A stretch of DNA of 64,000 nt, from NCBI RefSeq assembly GCF_002305895.1, contig NZ_CP022203.1, positions 8,404,001-8,468,000 on the forward strand. Direction: 5' to 3'. Below the pieces are notes generated by a model, which saw only the letters and a list, made by a program, of their open reading frames with translations, searched no databases and was not told where the DNA came from. Origin of the DNA: Corallococcus macrosporus DSM 14697 (GTDB taxonomy: Bacteria > Myxococcota > Myxococcia > Myxococcales > Myxococcaceae). This document shows, one piece after another, positions 60,486 through 64,000 of the stretch (position 1 is its first letter; the number at the start of each line of letters is the position of its first letter). Position numbers and translations under genes: made by a program.

Positions 60486-61259
60486 TCACGTCCCCGCGCG
60501 GACGCCCGCGTGCCGCAGCCCGCGCCGGGCCCAGCCGCGAAGCTGTCCGGCCACGCTCCGGCCCAGCGCCAGGAAGAGGTCCCCCCAGCGAATCTCCACC
60601 AGACACACCAACTCCTCGCCCTCTCCGTGACGCGGGTTGCGCTCGGCGAAGAAGGCGATGTCCGGGTGCGTGGCCGCCGCGCGGTCGATGGGCGCGACGC
60701 CGTCACGCACGCGGTAGTGCGCGCCCTGGAAGCGGAGCGTGCCTCGCGCCACGTCGTACTGCGCGCCGAACCAGCGGGCGGCCAGCGCGTGCAGGAACTC
60801 GGCGCGTCCGGGAGGCGGCGTCCAGTCCCGACGAGGCATCGTCCTGGGGAAGTAGTTCACCGCCAGCAGGTACGTCTTGAAGCCGGCGCTCAAGAGCAGC
60901 CAGTGCAACGGCCGCAGGGGATGGCGGAGCTTGCGCGACAGCACGAAGCGCCCGAAGCACACCTGCAACACCTTGTGGCCCCACCAATCAGGGTGGATGA
61001 CCGTGTCCCCTGAATAGACCACCTGCACCTGTTGCCCGGCGGCGAGCTCCTCGGCGACGCGCAGGGTGCTGAAGCCCACCAGCTCCCCGCCTCGCCGCGT
61101 GTGGAGGAGGATGACGTACTGCTTGGCCTCCAGGTCCTCCGCGAAGCGCTCCGGCGACACGCCCGAATAGCAGCGCTGCATCAGCGCCAGCATCTGCCCG
61201 CGCTGCGCCTCCGTGAGCGCTTCCCGCCGCACCGTCGAGCCCCTGAGTGGCGACATCAT
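60486..61259 (-). CDS. GNAT/acyltransferase-like protein
   Basis: 257 residues. TEAQRGQMLALMQRCYSGVS, GELVGFSTLRVAEELAAGQQ, and VVYSGDTVIHPDWWGHKVLQ look like an N-acyltransferase fold, with RKLRHPLRPLHWLLLSAGFK and LAVNYFPRTMPRRDW afterwards. The acetyl-CoA loop is diverged (HPDWWGHKVL). Similar layouts occur in N-acyl amino acid synthase-type enzymes. No signal peptide. Its start overlaps the upstream stop (ATGA), and GH3 starts 10 bases after it. Confidence 0.8.
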   Translation of the reverse strand: MMSPLRGSTVRREALTEAQRGQMLALMQRCYSGVSPERFAEDLEAKQYVILLHTRRGGELVGFSTLRVAEELAAGQQVQVVYSGDTVIHPDWWGHKVLQVCFGRFVLSRKLRHPLRPLHWLLLSAGFKTYLLAVNYFPRTMPRRDWTPPPGRAEFLHALAARWFGAQYDVARGTLRFQGAHYRVRDGVAPIDRAAATHPDIAFFAERNPRHGEGEELVCLVEIRWGDLFLALGRSVAGQLRGWARRGLRHAGVRAGT

Positions 61260-64000
61260 GGCCGTGCCTGCCCTCGCGGCGTCTCCGGGCCGGGAGGCTG
61301 CCGCAGCGCGTGCGTGCGGTCCGCCTCCAGCGACACCTCCTGCACCTCCCCGCCATACCAGTGCACCCGCGCCGTCACGGGCCCCGCATACCGGCCCAGC
61401 CCGAAGTGCAGCCGCGCATCCGCCGACGCGGAGAAGCCGCCCATCAACCCGACCTCCTGCACCTGCTCCACGCGCCGCCCCGCCTCCTCGTAGGAGACGA
61501 CCACCCGGGTGCCCACCGCGCTCCGGTGCGTCCGCCCACCGTGGCCCACCAACGTGAGGCCCACGAAGTGCGCGCCCCCACGTCCCTCCGAGCGCAGCGT
61601 GTTGCGATACAGCGACACCGGCCCGTGCTGGTTGGTGATGAGCGCGTCCAGGTCGCCGTCCCCATCCAGGTCCGACAGGAGCACGCCCCGCGAGTTGTCC
61701 GGGTCATCCAACCCGAGCTCCCGCGCCAGGTCCACGAAGTGCCCGGGCTTCGCGTCGCCCAGGTTGAGGTACGCGCGGCGCGCCTCGTTCGGGTAGATGG
61801 TGCGTCCCCGGATGTCGCCCCACTTGTCCGCGTACGTGTGCACCTCCGGGCCGGACTGCATCAGCTTGTGATTCACATACCAGTAGTCCTTGCGCTGGCC
61901 GTCGGGGATGCGCCACCGCGCCGCGTCCAGGCGGTCATCCACCATGCCATTGGCCTGCACCAGGTCCGGCCAGCCGTCGTTGTCCAGGTCTCCCGCCGCC
62001 GCGCCCCAGCCGAAGCGCCGCTCGTTGAGCGCGCCGCGGAAGGTGGCCTCGTCCCGGAACGCCGGCGTGAAGGCGTCCTCCCCGGGGCCCACCATCCACA
62101 GCAGGCTGCCCTCCGCCTGGAGCGAGTGGTGGACGTTGGAGACATACAGGTCCAGCCAGCCGTTGCGGTCGAAGTCCGCCACGGAGGCATTCATCCCCTT
62201 GTACGTGTCCTTTCCAATCTCGCCGAAGAGCCGGCCCGCCACGCGGCGGAAGTGCGTGCCGCCCTCGTTGAGGTAGACGTCGTCCGGCCCGAAGTCGTTG
62301 GCCACGTACAGGTCCGTCCAGCCGTCGCGGTTGAAGTCCACCGTGCTCACCGCCAGCGACCAGTGCGTCTGCGGCATGCCCATGGCGGCGAGGTCCACCT
62401 TCTCGAAGGTGCCGTCTCCCCTGCCGCGATAGAGCGCGTTGAGCCCGCCGTTGGCCGCGTTGTGCCAGCCGTCGTGCATGAAGCGGAACATGCGGCGGTC
62501 GTCGGGGTGCTCGGGCTGGGGCAGCCGGAAGAGGTTGAGCGGCACCGGCGGCGTGTAGTCCGGCAGGTGCGTGGTCATCACGTTGAGGACGAAGAGGTCC
62601 AGGTGCCCGTCCCGGTCATAGTCCAGGAAGGTGAGGCCCAGGCTCACCGCGTGGTCCGTCACGCCCGCGGCCTCCGTCACGTCCTCGAAGCCCGCCGTGC
62701 CCGTCTCGCGCAGCGTGTTGCGCAGCAGGCGGACGGGCCCGAAGGCCACCGCCACCGCGAGGTCCAGGTCGCCGTCACCGTCCCAGTCCACGAAGGTGCC
62801 GCCGCCCGGCAGGCCCTCTTCCTTGTACCGCGTGGCGAAGCGCTCCAGCGCGGGCACGGGCACCCGTTCGAAGCGAAGCTCGCCGAGGTTGCGGTAGAGG
62901 ACCGCGTGGTCCTCGGGACGGCCCAGGGGGTGCGTGAGGAACAGGTCTGGCCGGCCATCGCCGTCGAAGTCCCCAACGGCGACGGCATCCCCCACCGCCA
63001 CCAGCCACTTCGCGACGTGCCCGAGCCGGGGGTCCAGCTCCTCCAGCGTATGGCCCATGGTGGAGCCCAGCCCTGCGGCGCGCGCGTCCACGCGCTCCAT
63101 GCGGAAGTCTAGCGGCGTGGCCCTGGCGCCCGGCGTGGCGGCCAGGGTGTAGCCCCCCAGCATGAGGGCCCCGAGTCCCCCCACCACCGCGGCGCGCTTC
63201 AGCCAGCCGGAGGACACCAGCGTGCGCAATGACTCGCGCCCCCCGCGCCGCCACGCGGCGCGGGCGTGGAGGAAGAGGAACCGCGCGGCGGCGCACGTGA
63301 GGGCCGCATAGAAGAACGTGTAGACGCTCTCCTTGAAGTGCAGCACCAGGTCCACCAGCGTCACCGCCAGCGCCAGCAGTATCTGCCCGCGCCGCGTGCC
63401 CGGAGACGTGGCCGGGTCGGTGAGCATGTAGAAGACGAAGATGAAGAACGACGGCGCGCCGAGCGTGCCGAGGAAGAGGACCTCGGGCGGCAGGTGGTGC
63501 CGGAGCACGTAGGCGCGCAGCGCCGTCTGCAGCGCGTAGAAGCCGAGGAAGCTGACCACCAGCCACCCGCGCCCCACCCGGAAGAAGAACAGCACCAGCG
63601 CCGCCATGAGGATGAAGGCGGAGAGCGCCACCTCCCCGTTGGCCCACTGGTACGCGGGCGCGGCGGTGATGAGCTCCCGCGTGAAGAGCAGCGACAGGGC
63701 CACGCCGAACATGGACGGGTTGAAGACGTGGCGGCCCTGGAAGGTGAGCACGTACTTCGAGCCGATGGCGATCCACACCGGGAAGAGGAGCAGCCAGCTC
63801 GAATGCGAATAGTTGAGCAGCAGCGCCAGCGAGCAGCAGGAGATGTATGCGCTGAGGGGCACCACCTTCTGCCGCTTCAGCGTCCACCCGAGCGCCATGT
63901 CCAGCGCGCTGCCCGTCACCACGATGGTGGCCATCTGCCAGGGGCTGCGGTTGAAGCCGAAGAAGGTGAAGCCGAGCACGCCGTAGAGCGTCAGCAGGAA
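61256..64000 (-). CDS. RnfD/NqrB-like membrane protein fused to FG-GAP repeats and an ASPIC/UnbV domain; 5' end beyond window
   Basis: The frame is open to base 64000, so the start lies outside; at least 914 residues are visible. Residues before about 250 of the visible part have several membrane helices with the RnfD/NqrB signatures GRHVFNPSMFGVALSLL and YMLTDPATSPGTRRGQ. The usual covalent-FMN motif is not seen. Then a periplasmic half of FG-GAP/VCBS repeats (AVGDFDGDGRPDLFLTHPLG, VDWDGDGDLDLAVAVAFGPV, DYDRDGHLDLFVLNV, DFNRDGWTDLYVANDFGPDD, DLDGDGDLDALITNQHGP) and a C-terminal ASPIC/UnbV domain (AVGTRVVVSYEEAGRRVEQV, VHWYGGEVQEVSLEAD). A CRTAC1-like protein tied to a redox-type membrane module. 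Probably first visible gene of the operon. Confidence 0.92.
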   Translation of the reverse strand, partial: FLLTLYGVLGFTFFGFNRSPWQMATIVVTGSALDMALGWTLKRQKVVPLSAYISCCSLALLLNYSHSSWLLLFPVWIAIGSKYVLTFQGRHVFNPSMFGVALSLLFTRELITAAPAYQWANGEVALSAFILMAALVLFFFRVGRGWLVVSFLGFYALQTALRAYVLRHHLPPEVLFLGTLGAPSFFIFVFYMLTDPATSPGTRRGQILLALAVTLVDLVLHFKESVYTFFYAALTCAAARFLFLHARAAWRRGGRESLRTLVSSGWLKRAAVVGGLGALMLGGYTLAATPGARATPLDFRMERVDARAAGLGSTMGHTLEELDPRLGHVAKWLVAVGDAVAVGDFDGDGRPDLFLTHPLGRPEDHAVLYRNLGELRFERVPVPALERFATRYKEEGLPGGGTFVDWDGDGDLDLAVAVAFGPVRLLRNTLRETGTAGFEDVTEAAGVTDHAVSLGLTFLDYDRDGHLDLFVLNVMTTHLPDYTPPVPLNLFRLPQPEHPDDRRMFRFMHDGWHNAANGGLNALYRGRGDGTFEKVDLAAMGMPQTHWSLAVSTVDFNRDGWTDLYVANDFGPDDVYLNEGGTHFRRVAGRLFGEIGKDTYKGMNASVADFDRNGWLDLYVSNVHHSLQAEGSLLWMVGPGEDAFTPAFRDEATFRGALNERRFGWGAAAGDLDNDGWPDLVQANGMVDDRLDAARWRIPDGQRKDYWYVNHKLMQSGPEVHTYADKWGDIRGRTIYPNEARRAYLNLGDAKPGHFVDLARELGLDDPDNSRGVLLSDLDGDGDLDALITNQHGPVSLYRNTLRSEGRGGAHFVGLTLVGHGGRTHRSAVGTRVVVSYEEAGRRVEQVQEVGLMGGFSASADARLHFGLGRYAGPVTARVHWYGGEVQEVSLEADRTHALRQPPGPETPRGQARP

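Noticed and set aside
61256-64000. A complete Rnf complex
   Set aside because: Only an RnfD-like half is seen; no RnfA, B, C, E or G genes are in the window and the FMN motif is not visible.

Overview
The window is about 70% GC DNA that looks like a Myxococcales delta-proteobacterium (Myxococcus, Corallococcus or Pyxidicoccus type). This rests on strong third-position GC, the many outer-membrane lipoproteins and Cys-rich secreted proteins, and families typical of myxobacteria such as the DUF1592/DUF1552 pair, SO2930-type cytochrome and HNH/DUF4265 pair. It is ordinary chromosome. I see no rRNA, tRNA, CRISPR array, insertion sequence or prophage.

Layout. 1-2.2 kb: cstA with the start of its small YbdD-like partner. 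2.5-3.4 kb: a secreted-looking HNH nuclease coupled to a DUF4265 protein. 3.4-7.9 kb: two methyltransferases, a DUF962 membrane protein, a repeat-bearing hypothetical and a thioesterase. 8-12.7 kb: a membrane metallophosphoesterase, then a MocR regulator divergent from a DUF2917 gene around a strong inverted repeat. 12.8-18 kb: an unusual cluster with two small coupled genes facing a nuclease-fold protein split by a large beta-propeller. 18-24.6 kb: housekeeping and envelope genes (map with a coupled HTH gene, a DksA-like zinc protein, a START protein, glutathione peroxidase, a HAD 5'-nucleotidase). 25.3-27.7 kb: a complete formaldehyde detoxification operon, frmR-frmA-fghA, with a CsoR-type operator. 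27.8-30.2 kb: small basic proteins and a gene-free stretch. 30.2-33 kb: a lipoprotein operon and cheR. 33-43.8 kb: M3 peptidase, ferredoxin-NADP reductase, DUF1592/DUF1552, duplicated CAP lipoproteins, dienelactone hydrolase, FKBP, DUF3445. 44-50 kb: the beta-helix/SO2930 cytochrome pair, an iron-type ABC importer lacking its ATPase, and a six-cysteine mini-protein. 50-57.6 kb: an acetyltransferase, a PPC-repeat lipoprotein, a double hexapeptide protein, an Arg/Glu helix protein and a MEDS-domain histidine kinase. 57.6-64 kb: a tightly coupled minus-strand operon of an RnfD-like/FG-GAP/UnbV fusion (running off the edge), an acyltransferase-like protein, a GH3-type adenylating enzyme and a Rieske oxygenase.

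The most unusual items are three. The first is the split nuclease/beta-propeller gene and its neighbours (12.8-18 kb). The second is the RnfD/UnbV-GNAT-GH3-Rieske operon (57.6-64 kb), which reads like a small uncharacterised biosynthetic or lipid-modifying system. The third is a dispersed non-coding palindromic element present three times (6.4, 29.7 and 55.9 kb), always in the same orientation and with shared flanks.
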